Source: JANNNF01 sp040385825 (GTDB taxonomy: Bacteria; Pseudomonadota; Alphaproteobacteria; Rhodobacterales; Rhodobacteraceae). From it: 64,000 nucleotides of DNA. The number at the start of each line of letters is the position of its first letter. Position 1 is the first letter of the stretch. Positions 16,022 through 25,460 of the stretch are shown here, one piece after another. The stretch covers positions 29,102 to 93,101 of the forward strand of contig JAZKGQ010000011.1 of assembly GCA_040385825.1 (NCBI GenBank). Reading direction: 5' to 3'. The position numbers and the translations under genes were made by a program. Below the pieces are notes generated by a model. It ran no database searches, was not told where the DNA came from, and saw nothing but the letters and a program-made list of their open reading frames with translations.

Positions 16022-16996
16022 ATGCGGGTGTTCATCAACGGGTTCGGGCGGATCGGGCGGTCGGTGCTGCGGGCATGGGCGGCAGACCCCGCGCGCTGGC
16101 CGGGGCTGGTGATTGCGGGCATCAATGACATCGCCGATGCCCCGATGTGCGCCTATCTGTTTGAATATGATTCCGTTTTCGGCCCGTGGCGCGGCGAGGT
16201 TGCCTTGCAGTCCGGGGCCCTGGTGGTGAACGGGCAGGCCATTCCCCTGCACCGCACGCCTGATCTTTCCGGCCTTGATCTGCGCGGCATCGACGTTGTG
16301 CTGGAATGCACCGGGCGCGCCGATGCCCGCGAGGTTGCCGCGCGCGGGGTGCGGGCCGGGGCGCGGCGGGTGCTGATCTCCGGCCCTTCGGCTGCAGCTG
16401 ATGTGACGGTGGTTCTGGGGGCGAATGATGGCGTGTTGGCGGCGCAGCAGATCGTGTCGAACGCCTCTTGCACCACCAACGCGCTGGCGCCGCTGGTGCG
16501 GCTGATCGGGCAGGAATGGGGCATCGTGACAGGCTCGATGACCACCATCCATTGCTACACCGGCAGCCAGCCCACGGTCGACGCGCCCGCCGCCGATTTT
16601 GCGCGCAGCCGGGCGGCGGCGCTGTCGATGGTGCCGACCACCACTTCGGCGCAGCGGTTGCTGGATGTGGTGCTGCCCGATTACGCCGGGCGGATTGCGG
16701 GGTCGGCGGTGCGGGTGCCGGTGGCCAGTGTGTCTTGCGTCGATCTGGCGGTGATGACGCAACGCCCGGTTACGGCAGAGGCTGCCAATGCCGCGTTTCG
16801 CGCGGCAGGCGGGGTGATCGGCGCGACCGACCGCGCGCTGGTGTCAACCGATCTGCGCAGCAGGCCGGAAAGCATCGTGATGGCCTGCCCCGAAACCCGC
16901 GTGACACCGCAGGGCCTGCTGCGGGTGTTCGGCTGGTATGACAACGAATGGGGCTTTTCCAACCGGATGCTGGACGTGGCGCAGCGGATGGGCTGA
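16022..16996 (+). CDS. gap: Glyceraldehyde-3-phosphate dehydrogenase
   Basis: Oxidises glyceraldehyde-3-phosphate with NAD(P) and phosphate in central carbon metabolism. The 324-residue protein has the Rossmann start INGFGRIGRSVLRAW, the NAD-contact INDIAD, the catalytic NASCTTN near residue 148, the catalytic histidine in TIHCYTGSQ near 177 and the C-terminal WYDNEWGFSNRM. It is slightly shorter than most GAPDHs and the normal YTxDQ loop reads YTGSQ, so it could be a second, specialised isozyme or an erythrose-4-phosphate dehydrogenase. It stands alone rather than next to pgk or tkt. The start at 16022 follows a purine-rich GGAGGGCGGG tract. Confidence 0.92.
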   Translation: MRVFINGFGRIGRSVLRAWAADPARWPGLVIAGINDIADAPMCAYLFEYDSVFGPWRGEVALQSGALVVNGQAIPLHRTPDLSGLDLRGIDVVLECTGRADAREVAARGVRAGARRVLISGPSAAADVTVVLGANDGVLAAQQIVSNASCTTNALAPLVRLIGQEWGIVTGSMTTIHCYTGSQPTVDAPAADFARSRAAALSMVPTTTSAQRLLDVVLPDYAGRIAGSAVRVPVASVSCVDLAVMTQRPVTAEAANAAFRAAGGVIGATDRALVSTDLRSRPESIVMACPETRVTPQGLLRVFGWYDNEWGFSNRMLDVAQRMG

Positions 16997-17008
16997 TGGC
17001 CGGGGATG

Positions 17009-17056
17009 ATGGGCAAGCGCGATTTTCGATCCTCGAAAGTCGCGCGAACTGCCCAT
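17009..17056. terminator. Bidirectional terminator hairpin between gap and K+ channel gene
   Basis: Three nested perfect stems, ATGGGCA/TGCCCAT, GCGCGA/TCGCGC and TTTCGA/TCGAAA, enclose a three-base loop. The element sits between convergent genes whose stops are at 16996 and 17058, so it probably ends both transcripts. The outer ATGGGCA/TGCCCATCC arm is shared with the hairpin at 23849-23870. Confidence 0.7.
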
Positions 17057-17057
17057 C

Positions 17058-17822
17058 CTACCAGTCGGCGCCCTCATCCTCGATGTTCAGCGTGGTGCCG
17101 CAGGCCTTGCAATGCACGGCGTCGAAATCATGCCTGGTCAGCCCGCAGGTCGGGCATTTGTGATGCGCCTTGGCGGGCCGCAGGGTCACCTGTACCAGCC
17201 GCAGGAACAGCGAGATGCCGAACACCATGATCGCCACCGCGATCAGCTTGCCCGCCGTGCCGGTCATGGTGATATCGCCATAGCCGGTGGTGGTCAGAGT
17301 GGTGACGGTGAAATACAGCGCATCGACATAGTTCACGATCTTGTCGTTGCGGCCCGACTGGGTTTCATAGACCAGCGCCGTCATCAGAAAGACAAACAGC
17401 GCCAGATTTATCCCTGCGACGATGGTGGTTTCAAACCGCCGGAACGACGCGAAGTCGCGGCGCAACTGGCGGCGTGTCGGGGTGGAATGCAGCAGCCGGA
17501 AGATGCGCGCCACCCGCAGGAAGGCCAGCCCTTCGCCCAGAACCGGGGCCAGCAGCGAGGCCACCACCGCAATATCGGCAAGCCCGTAAGGGTGGACCAG
17601 ATCGCGCAGCGGTGTGCGGCTGATCCACAGCCGGGCCAGCACATCGGCAAGGTAGACCAGCCCGATGACCAGATCCAGCGTTTCGGTATGTACGCCGCGC
17701 GTCAGAAAGGAGGTGGCGATCAGAAAGGTGATCGTGACCAGATCAAAGGCCAGCAGCACATAGCGAAACCGCACCGCGCGCGGGCTGTCGCTTTCATACA
17801 GGGCGCGCAGGCTGGCTTTCAC
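17058..17822 (-). CDS. Potassium channel family protein with C-terminal zinc ribbon
   Basis: A 254-residue inner-membrane ion channel. Hydrophobic segments begin near residue 20; an S4-like helix with regularly spaced arginines (FLRVARIFRLLHSTPTRRQL, near residues 100-120) suggests voltage-sensor ancestry; the pore has the K+ selectivity filter TTTGYGD near residue 179, followed by the last helix. The C terminus adds CPTCG and CKACG pairs (about 224-245), a probable zinc ribbon not usual in KvAP/KcsA-type channels. The start is a GTG at 17822 with only a weak ribosome site, so it is less certain. K+ selectivity is inferred from the filter. Confidence 0.88.
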   Translation of the reverse strand: MKASLRALYESDSPRAVRFRYVLLAFDLVTITFLIATSFLTRGVHTETLDLVIGLVYLADVLARLWISRTPLRDLVHPYGLADIAVVASLLAPVLGEGLAFLRVARIFRLLHSTPTRRQLRRDFASFRRFETTIVAGINLALFVFLMTALVYETQSGRNDKIVNYVDALYFTVTTLTTTGYGDITMTGTAGKLIAVAIMVFGISLFLRLVQVTLRPAKAHHKCPTCGLTRHDFDAVHCKACGTTLNIEDEGADW

Positions 17823-17894
17823 GGGGGCGGTGTCCGGGTTGGGGGCTGTGCGCCGATCTGGGGCTGTCTTGCGCCTTGGGTCAAGGCCCTGCCG

Positions 17895-18746
17895 TCATTC
17901 GGCAAGGTCGAGCCACAGCGGAAAATGGTCCGACGCGGGTTCAAGCGGGTCTGTCCATGCGCGCCGGATACCGGGGGCAAGGCGTGCGGGCACGAAGATA
18001 TGGTCCAGCTGGCGATTGCGGACCTGCCCGGCGATGGTCTTGCTATGGGTGTGCAGAATGGCCCCGCTGTGGGCCACCGCATCGACCATCCCTTGGGCAT
18101 AGCGCGCGCCGGGGTGATAGGGGGTCTGGCCTGTCAGCGCGACATGTTCGGCGCTGCCCGGTTCCATGTTGAAATCGCCCATCCAGATGGCATCCGTCGG
18201 GCAGGGCGGCGGGGGCTGGCCTTCGGTCCAGTTGCGGGTGGGTTCATCATCGGTGCCGGACCAGGGGCCGGTGTTTGGCAAGACGTGGCGCAGATGGGCG
18301 ATCTGGGCCAGACGTTCCTCGACCCCCACATGGGCCAGATGCACTGACAGCACGCGCAGGGGGCCTGCGGGGGTGGCGATGCAGGCCTCCAGTGCAGCCG
18401 TCTGGGTGTTGACCGGGTCCAGCATCGGCCACAGCGGCAACAGGTGCAGCCGTGTCCACAGAATCGGCCAGCGCGACAGGATCATCGGGCCGAACTGCCG
18501 CCTGCGGCTGCGGTTGCCGGGCAGGCTTGCGTCCATGTCGAAGGCCGGGCCGTAGGCGGTGTGATACTCGGGCAGCAGCTTTGCCAGCAGCGCGGGCTGG
18601 TCGTCGTGGCCGGTGCGTTGCCAGTGGCGGTCCACCTCTTGCAGGCAGGCGATATCGGCCCCGTCGATCACCGCCGCCGTGCGCGGCAGGTCATAGCGGC
18701 CATCCGTGCCGAAACCGTACTGGATATTGTATGTCAGCAGGATCAT
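17895..18746 (-). CDS. Endonuclease/exonuclease/phosphatase family protein
   Basis: A 283-residue EEP-fold metal-dependent phosphoesterase. Motifs in order: LLTYNIQYGFG at the N terminus, the metal-binding glutamate in ACLQEVDRHW near residue 35, LSVHLAHVGVEERL near 140, the catalytic IWMGDFNMEPG near 185 and QLDHIFV and SDHFPLWLDL near the C terminus (Asp-His pair). The family covers DNases, sphingomyelinases and inositol phosphatases; no signal peptide is seen and the substrate cannot be assigned. The start at 18746 gives MILLTYN, as in relatives; the longer upstream frame runs into the divergent acyl-CoA ligase gene. Confidence 0.88.
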   Translation of the reverse strand: MILLTYNIQYGFGTDGRYDLPRTAAVIDGADIACLQEVDRHWQRTGHDDQPALLAKLLPEYHTAYGPAFDMDASLPGNRSRRRQFGPMILSRWPILWTRLHLLPLWPMLDPVNTQTAALEACIATPAGPLRVLSVHLAHVGVEERLAQIAHLRHVLPNTGPWSGTDDEPTRNWTEGQPPPPCPTDAIWMGDFNMEPGSAEHVALTGQTPYHPGARYAQGMVDAVAHSGAILHTHSKTIAGQVRNRQLDHIFVPARLAPGIRRAWTDPLEPASDHFPLWLDLAE

Positions 18747-18870
18747 CGCGGCCCTTCCCATCGTCTGCCGCAGCTTGCCGGGACGTGCGGCCCGACTGCA
18801 AGCCCTTCGACCTATCGCCTGCTTGATTGGTGGGGCCATGCTGCTACCCTTTGGGGTGGAGGAGACACCC

Positions 18871-20421
18871 ATGACCCTGTTCGCCAGCCCCTTGCCGGAT
18901 GTTGCCATCCGTGACCAGTCCATCACCGAGCGCCTGTTCGAGGGGCTTTCGGTCGACCCTGACCGGGTCATGATGATCGACGGCCCGACCGGGCGCGCCT
19001 TCACCGGGGCGGCGCTGATGGACGCCATCGCGCGGCTGGCGGGGGGGCTGACGGAACGGGGGTTCGGTCGCGGCCATGTGGTGGCGCTGATGGCGCCGAA
19101 CCTGCCGGAATATTGCGTGGTCTTTCACGGCGTCGTCTATGCGGGCGGCACCATCACCACGCTGAACCCCACCTACACCGCGCCGGAAGTAAAGTATCAG
19201 CTGAACGACGCCAAGGCGGAATTGCTGATCACCATTCCCGATTTTCTGCCGCAGGCGATGGCCGGGGCGCAGGGCACCGGGGTCAGGATGATCGCGGTGA
19301 TCGGCGGGGCCGAGGGTTTCGCCACCCTGGACGATCTGATGGGCGCGGCTTTGCCCGCACAGGTGCCGGTCGATCTGGACCGGGATGTGGCGGTGCTGCC
19401 CTATTCATCCGGCACCACGGGGTTGCCGAAGGGGGTGATGCTGTCGCACCGCAACCTTGTGGTGAACATCGACCAGACGCAGGGCGTGGCGGGGCTGGTA
19501 CGCGGCGAGGCCACGGTGGCCTTTCTGCCGTTCTTCCATATATACGGCATGAACACTTCGATGAACATGAACCTGGCCTGTGGGGTGACGCTGATCACCA
19601 TGCCGCGTTTCGATCTGGCGGGGTTTCTGGGCCATATGCAGACACACCGGGTGCGGATGGTGATGGCAGTGCCCCCGGTGGTGGTGGCGCTGACCAAGCA
19701 CCCGATGGTCGATGATTATGACCTGTCGGCCTTGAAGATCTTCCTGTCGGCGGCGGCCCCTCTGGGGGCGGAACTGTCGGATGCCTGCGCCGCCCGGTTG
19801 GGCGCGCGGACGGTGCAGGGCTACGGCATGACCGAACTTTCGCCGGTGTCGCATTTCGCAGGCGAGGGGTATTTCGTGTCAGGCTCGGCCGGGGTCACGG
19901 TGCCCAACACGGTCTGCAAAATTGTCGATGTGGAAACCGGGGCCTCGCTGGGTGTGGGGCAGGACGGCGAGCTGTGCATCAAGGGGCCGCAGGTGATGCT
20001 GGGCTATCTGAACAACCCCGAGGCCACGGCGCGCACGATTGATGCAGAGGGCTGGCTGCATACCGGGGATATAGCGGCCTTTGATGCGGACGGGCTGTTG
20101 TTCATCAAGGACCGGCTGAAAGAGCTGATCAAGGTCAAGGGCTTTCAGGTGGCCCCGGCGGAAGTGGAGGCCGTGTTGCAGACCCATCCGGGCGTGCTTG
20201 ACGCCGCCGTGATCGGCGTGCCGGATGATGAGGCAGGCGAGGTGCCGATGGCCTTCGTGGTGCCGAAAGGTGAGGTGACGACAGCAGAGATCGCGGCGTT
20301 CCTGAAGGGGCACCTGTCCACCTACAAGCAGCCAAGGGAAATCCGGTTCATCGAGGCGGTGCCGAAATCGGCCAGCGGCAAGATCCTGCGGCGGGTTTTG
20401 AAGGGGCAGGTGGTGGGGTAG
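18871..20421 (+). CDS. AMP-dependent acyl-CoA ligase (4-coumarate:CoA ligase-like)
   Basis: A 516-residue ANL-superfamily enzyme that activates a carboxylic acid as acyl-AMP and transfers it to CoA. It has the P loop YSSGTTGLPKGVMLSH near residue 175, YGMTELSPVSH near 320, GWLHTGDIA near 395, the hinge KDRLKELIKVKGFQVAPAE and the catalytic lysine in SASGKILRR at the C terminus. Overall it resembles 4CL or medium-chain ligases more than acetyl-CoA synthetase; the natural acid is unknown. GGAGGAG lies six bases before the ATG at 18871. The gene is divergent from the EEP gene. Confidence 0.91.
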   Translation: MTLFASPLPDVAIRDQSITERLFEGLSVDPDRVMMIDGPTGRAFTGAALMDAIARLAGGLTERGFGRGHVVALMAPNLPEYCVVFHGVVYAGGTITTLNPTYTAPEVKYQLNDAKAELLITIPDFLPQAMAGAQGTGVRMIAVIGGAEGFATLDDLMGAALPAQVPVDLDRDVAVLPYSSGTTGLPKGVMLSHRNLVVNIDQTQGVAGLVRGEATVAFLPFFHIYGMNTSMNMNLACGVTLITMPRFDLAGFLGHMQTHRVRMVMAVPPVVVALTKHPMVDDYDLSALKIFLSAAAPLGAELSDACAARLGARTVQGYGMTELSPVSHFAGEGYFVSGSAGVTVPNTVCKIVDVETGASLGVGQDGELCIKGPQVMLGYLNNPEATARTIDAEGWLHTGDIAAFDADGLLFIKDRLKELIKVKGFQVAPAEVEAVLQTHPGVLDAAVIGVPDDEAGEVPMAFVVPKGEVTTAEIAAFLKGHLSTYKQPREIRFIEAVPKSASGKILRRVLKGQVVG

Positions 20422-20430
20422 ATGTGGCTG

Positions 20431-20573
20431 CCCCCCACCCCCAGCCCCTCCCCACGAGGGGGAGGGGAGGCACCTTGGCCTGAAACGGGGGGCGTTTGTG
20501 GTGGTGTGGGGCGGTAGCACCCTTATCCACCCGCGGCCCCCTCCCCCCTTGTGGGGAGGGATGGGGTGGGGGG
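20431..20573. repeat. MITE-like inverted-repeat element, copy 1
   Basis: A 143-bp unit whose ends are inverted copies of each other over about 37 bases. The left end begins CCCCCCACCCCCAGCCCC and the right end finishes AGGGATGGGGTGGGGGG. It carries no gene. A second copy in the same orientation lies 77 bases downstream. Both sit between the convergent ligase and permease genes. Confidence 0.72.
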
Positions 20574-20650
20574 CCTGGTGCGACATGTGACGCATTGAGG
20601 ATGCCCGCGAAGCGGGCGATTGCTGTGAACAGTGAAGACCGTTGCGATTG

Positions 20651-20794
20651 CCCCCCCCACCCCCAGCCCCTCCCCACGAGGGGGAGGGGAGGCACCTTGG
20701 CTTGAAACGTGGGGCGTTTGCGGCGGTGTGGGACGGTAGCGCCCTTGTCCAACTGCGGCCCCCTCCCCCCTTGTGGGGAGGGATGGGGTGGGGG
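20651..20794. repeat. MITE-like inverted-repeat element, copy 2
   Basis: Nearly identical to the unit at 20431-20573, in the same orientation, with the same GC-rich terminal inverted repeats. Each unit could fold as a long hairpin in RNA and may act as a terminator for the flanking convergent genes. Confidence 0.72.
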
Positions 20795-20803
20795 TCCGTG
20801 CTG

Positions 20804-22279
20804 TCAGTGATCGGCGACCATGGCGGTGGCCTTTGCGTCCTCGGCCGAGCCTTTCGCGCCGTTGAACAGCACGTTCAGCACCACGGCGGCGATGGTGGCG
20901 AGCAGGATGCCGCTCTCGATCAGCGGGTGCAGGTCATGCGGCATCCACTGTTTGAAGTTGGGCGCGATCAACGGGATCATGCCAAAGCCAAGCGACACCG
21001 CGACGACGAACAGGTTGTTGCGGTTGCCCGCAAAATCGACAGCCGACAGGATGCGGATGCCGGTCGCGGCCACCATGCCGAACATCACCAGCCCCGCGCC
21101 GCCAAGGACCGACAAAGGCAGCGCCTCGACCAGCGCGCCCATCTTGGGCATCAGGCCCAGCACGATCAGGATGACCCCGCCCGCCACGCAGACATAGCGC
21201 GACTTGATGCCGGTGACGCCGACAAGGCCGACATTCTGGCTGAACGACGTGTAGGGGAAAGTGTTGAAAATCCCGCCGATCAGGGTTCCCAGCCCATCGG
21301 TGCGCAAGCCCGCCGACAGCATCGGGCGGGTGATCTTGCGCCCGGTGATGTCGCCAAGCGCCAGGAACATGCCGGTGCTCTCGATCATCACCACCACCAT
21401 CACCAGCGTCATGGTGACGATCATCACCGGATCAAACGTCGGCGTGCCAAAGCGGAAGGGCGTGATCAGGCCGAACCAGGCAGCCTCGCCCACCTTGTCA
21501 AACCCCATCTTGCCCAGGACGGTGGCAAGCACACCGCCGATCACGATGCCCAAGAGGACCGAGATATTGGCGACAAAGCCTTTGCCAAAGCGGGCGATGG
21601 CCAGGATGGCCAGCAGGACGATGGCCGATATGGCGATATTGCCCAAGGGCGCATAGGCGGGGTTCGGGGTCTTGGCGGCAAGGGCAAGGCCCGGCGGCAC
21701 CTCGGGGATCGCGGCGCCTGTGGCGGCAAGGTCGGTCACGGCCTTCAGCCAGTCGGCATGGGCGGGGTCGATGATCATTGGCGCGGTCGGGCCGACGGGA
21801 TTGCCGAAGATCCAGTTGATGCCAATGCGCATCAGCGACACGCCGATCACAAGGATGATGGTGCCGGTGACGACGGGCGGAAAGAAGCGCAGCATCCGGC
21901 TGACCAGAGGCGCGATCAGGATGGAAATGATCCCGGCCGCGATGATCGCGCCAAAGATGGCGCGGGCGCCTTCGGCCCCCGGCGTGGCTGTGCCGATGGC
22001 CACCATCGGGCCGACCGAGGCGAAGGTCACGCCCATCATCACCGGCAGTTTGATGCCGAACCACTGGGTCGCGCCAAGCGACTGGATCAGGGTGGCGACC
22101 CCGCAGGCAAACAGGTCTGCCGAGATCAGGAACGCCACATCGGCGGGGTCCAGTTTCAGCGCGCGGCCCACGATCAGCGGCACCGCAATCGCCCCCGCAT
22201 ACATCACCAGCACATGTTGCAGGCCAAGGGCCGCCAGCTTGGGCGGGGGGAGGATTTCATCTACCGGGTGGGTCGTCAT
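20804..22279 (-). CDS. NCS2-family uracil-xanthine/urate permease
   Basis: A 491-residue inner-membrane nucleobase symporter with about 14 hydrophobic segments. Family signatures are QHVLVMYAGAIAVPLIVG near the N terminus, PVMMGVTFASVGPMVAIG near residue 85, the substrate-binding glutamate region VMIESTGMFLALG near 320 and the NAT motif-like NTFPYTSFSQNVGLV near 365. The NTFP...QNVGL pattern and its place in a urate/allantoin cluster favour xanthine or uric acid over uracil. It is the downstream gene of the allA cluster and ends ten bases from the MITE-like repeats. Confidence 0.91.
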   Translation of the reverse strand: MTTHPVDEILPPPKLAALGLQHVLVMYAGAIAVPLIVGRALKLDPADVAFLISADLFACGVATLIQSLGATQWFGIKLPVMMGVTFASVGPMVAIGTATPGAEGARAIFGAIIAAGIISILIAPLVSRMLRFFPPVVTGTIILVIGVSLMRIGINWIFGNPVGPTAPMIIDPAHADWLKAVTDLAATGAAIPEVPPGLALAAKTPNPAYAPLGNIAISAIVLLAILAIARFGKGFVANISVLLGIVIGGVLATVLGKMGFDKVGEAAWFGLITPFRFGTPTFDPVMIVTMTLVMVVVMIESTGMFLALGDITGRKITRPMLSAGLRTDGLGTLIGGIFNTFPYTSFSQNVGLVGVTGIKSRYVCVAGGVILIVLGLMPKMGALVEALPLSVLGGAGLVMFGMVAATGIRILSAVDFAGNRNNLFVVAVSLGFGMIPLIAPNFKQWMPHDLHPLIESGILLATIAAVVLNVLFNGAKGSAEDAKATAMVADH

Positions 22280-22314
22280 GGGGTTCCTTTCCCGCGGGTG
22301 TGGGGGCGGTCTGG

Positions 22315-22788
22315 TCAGGGGGCGAGGACAATCCAGGGCTGGTCGTAGCGGTATTCTTCAAGGTTCGGCGTCGGACCGATGCGGTCCACCACCGCAAACA
22401 GGCCGGGGGCGGCCAGCGGCGTCAAGACGCCGTGCCATGTGCCGCGATGCAGGTTCACGCCTTGCGCACCGTTTGTCAGGAATGCCTGCGGGGTTGCCTG
22501 TGTGTTGAGCGCCACGATGATCAGGAACGGATGCTGGTGCATGGGGATAAAGGCCTGACTGCCGTCGGGGTGCCGCTCGATCAGGTCGAAGGCATAGGGC
22601 AGGGCGCGAGGGTCGGCGTTGAAGATGGAGATGCCGGGGCGGGCGGTGCCGAAGTCCAGTGCGGCGCGGTCGTGGTGGCGTTGGCAGAGGCCCGCGTTGA
22701 TCAGGCGGTGGTCGCCGGTGGCGTCCAGCACATCGCCAAAGGGGGCGAAGGTCTGGGCCGTGAGGGGGAGGGGGATCAGGCTGCGCAT
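22315..22788 (-). CDS. allA: Ureidoglycolate lyase
   Basis: Cleaves (S)-ureidoglycolate to glyoxylate and urea, the last step of this branch of allantoin breakdown. The 157-residue protein shows the AllA pattern: PLTAQTFAPFGDVLDATG at the N terminus, FIPMHQHPFLIIVAL near residue 80, LHRGTWHGVLTPL near 113 and DRIGPTPNLEEY near the C terminus. The length matches the family. It lies 35 bases upstream of the permease gene. The region upstream holds two degenerate copies of a GC-rich intergenic block. Confidence 0.94.
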   Translation of the reverse strand: MRSLIPLPLTAQTFAPFGDVLDATGDHRLINAGLCQRHHDRAALDFGTARPGISIFNADPRALPYAFDLIERHPDGSQAFIPMHQHPFLIIVALNTQATPQAFLTNGAQGVNLHRGTWHGVLTPLAAPGLFAVVDRIGPTPNLEEYRYDQPWIVLAP

Positions 22789-22991
22789 GGTGCCCCTTGG
22801 GCTGCGGGCGGACTGGGGGTTTCACACCCCCAGACCCCCGTGGGATATTTGGGAACAGATGATGTCAGGGGCGGGGTGGAGAGCGGAGTGGTCTTGCGCA
22901 TGGTGGCCCCTTGGCTGCGGTTGGAACCGGATGGTTTCATACCCCCCCAGCCGATCGGCTATCGCTGTGGGATGGTTGGGAACAGAAAATG

Positions 22992-23000
<9 letters not shown>
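22787..23000. repeat. Degenerate direct duplication containing dispersed motif, copies d and e
   Basis: Two successive blocks, about 22787-22872 and 22899-23000, both run GCGCATGGTG, CCCCTTGG, a TTTCA-containing GC-rich hairpin region, GTGGGAT, TTGGGAACAGA and ATGTCAGGGGCG. The first block keeps the GTGGGATATTTGGGAACAGA form of the dispersed motif. They fill the gap between allA and the ureidoglycine aminohydrolase gene and suggest a local tandem duplication with drift. Confidence 0.6.
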
Positions 23001-23828
<828 letters not shown>

Positions 23829-23848
23829 AGGGTTTCCTTGTGGCGGTA

Positions 23849-23870
23849 GGATGGGCAATTCTGCCCATCC
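23849..23870. terminator. Hairpin between PuuE-UraD fusion and allE
   Basis: GGATGGGCA pairs perfectly with TGCCCATCC around the loop ATTC in the 65-base gap between the fusion gene and allE. There is no T tract, so it may tune expression rather than stop transcription. The arm sequence matches the outer stem of the 17009-17056 terminator. Confidence 0.5.
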
Positions 23871-23893
23871 GAAGATCGCAAGAGGCGCGAAGG

Positions 23894-25306
23894 TTAGGGC
23901 AGCAGGTCTGCCAGCCGCAGGGCGGCGATGCGTTCCACCTGCGCGCAGGCGGTGGCGCATTCGGTGGCGGTGTCATTGGCGATGCGGGTCTGGAAGGCGG
24001 CGAGTATTGCCGCCTTGGTGTTGTCGCGCACCGCGATGATGAAGGGGAAGCCGTGTTTGGTGGTATAGGCCTGGTTCAGCGTCTGGAACTGGCTGCGCTC
24101 GTCATCGGTCAGGCTGTCCAAAGCGGCGCTGGATTGTTCGGCGGCGCTTTCGGGCGTCAGGCGCTTGGCGGCGGCAAGTTTGCCCGCAAGGTCGGGGTGG
24201 GCGGTCAGCACGCCCATGCGTTCCTGCGGCGACGCCGTGCGGAAGATGCGGCACAGGGCGTTGTGCAACCCCACGGCGCTGTCATGCGCGGGGCCAAGTT
24301 CCAGCGCATGGGCGCGGGCGGCGATCCAGGGGGAGTGTTCAAAGATGCTGCCATAACTCGCCACGAACGGGTCCAGCGGCATCTGCGACGGGCGGGCATG
24401 GCGTTTGTGCGGGTGGGTCTTGGCCCAGTGTTCCGCGATTTGCCCACGGGTGGCGAACCACACGCCATCATGCGACGCGGCATGGTCGAGAAAGCGGATC
24501 AGCCCGGCAATCTTGCCGGGGCGGCCGATGAGGCGGCAATGCAGGCCGATCGAGAACATCTTTGGCGCGGTGTCGCCCTCGGCATAGAGCGTGTCGAACG
24601 TGTCGCGCAGATAGGTGAAGAACTGTTCGCCATCGGTATAGCCGGGGGCGGTGGCAAAGCGCATGTCGTTGGCTTCCAGCGTATAGGGGATCACCAGCTG
24701 GTCGCGGGGGCCGACCTCGCGCCAATAGGGCAGGTCGTCGTCGTAGGTGTCGGATATCCAGTCGAAGGCCCCGGTCTGGGCCGTCAACTCCACCGTGTTC
24801 AACGAACAGCGCCCGGTGTACCAGCCGCGCGGCGGGTCGCCCACCACCTCGGCATGCAGGCGGATGGCCTCGGCGATCTGGGCGCGTTCCTCCTCGACGC
24901 CCATGTCGCGGTGATCGACCCATTTCAGCCCGTGCGAGGCAATCTCCCACCCCGCCGATTTCATTGCGGCGACTTGCTCGGGATTGCGGGCAAGGGCGGT
25001 GGCCACCCCGTAGATGGTAACCGGCAGGGCGCGGCCGGTGAACAGGCGGTGCAGCCGCCAGAACCCGGCGCGCGCGCCGTAGTCATAGAGGGATTCCATG
25101 TTCCAGTGCCGCTGCCCCGGCCACGGCGCGGCCCCGGCGATGTCGGACAGGAACGCCTCGGACCCACCGTCGCCGTGCAGGATGTTGTTCTCGCCACCTT
25201 CCTCATAGTTCAGCACCAGGGAAATGGCGATCTTTGCCCCGCCCGGCCATTGCGCATCGGGGGGCGTCGGGCCATGGCCACGGAAATCACGGGGATAGCG
25301 GTGCAA
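23894..25306 (-). CDS. Bifunctional allantoinase PuuE / OHCU decarboxylase UraD
   Basis: A 470-residue fusion covering two ureide steps. Residues 1 to about 305 match the cofactor-independent allantoinase PuuE (polysaccharide deacetylase fold): YPRDFRGHGPTPP, VLNYEEGGENN, EIASHGLKWVDH and DWISDTYDDDLPYW. Residues from about 310 match 2-oxo-4-hydroxy-4-carboxy-5-ureidoimidazoline decarboxylase: LTAHPDLAGKL and a KHGFPFIIAVR motif with the probable catalytic histidine. The enzyme would make S-allantoin and then open it to allantoate. A TTG start at 25306 is strongly supported by AAAGGAG six bases upstream. The gene is divergent from uraH, which supplies its substrate. Confidence 0.92.
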   Translation of the reverse strand: MHRYPRDFRGHGPTPPDAQWPGGAKIAISLVLNYEEGGENNILHGDGGSEAFLSDIAGAAPWPGQRHWNMESLYDYGARAGFWRLHRLFTGRALPVTIYGVATALARNPEQVAAMKSAGWEIASHGLKWVDHRDMGVEEERAQIAEAIRLHAEVVGDPPRGWYTGRCSLNTVELTAQTGAFDWISDTYDDDLPYWREVGPRDQLVIPYTLEANDMRFATAPGYTDGEQFFTYLRDTFDTLYAEGDTAPKMFSIGLHCRLIGRPGKIAGLIRFLDHAASHDGVWFATRGQIAEHWAKTHPHKRHARPSQMPLDPFVASYGSIFEHSPWIAARAHALELGPAHDSAVGLHNALCRIFRTASPQERMGVLTAHPDLAGKLAAAKRLTPESAAEQSSAALDSLTDDERSQFQTLNQAYTTKHGFPFIIAVRDNTKAAILAAFQTRIANDTATECATACAQVERIAALRLADLLP

Positions 25307-25460
25307 GGGATGCTCCTTTGGCGGCAGGCATCTTCACATTAGGATGGAAGACGGGCAGAGTTTTTCAAATTATCCGCGAAAGACTTGCATGGCGCGCGGG
25401 GTGTCGCAAGCTTTGGCAAATCGTGGCTAACTGCCTGCGACAACGACAAGGGGGAAACCG

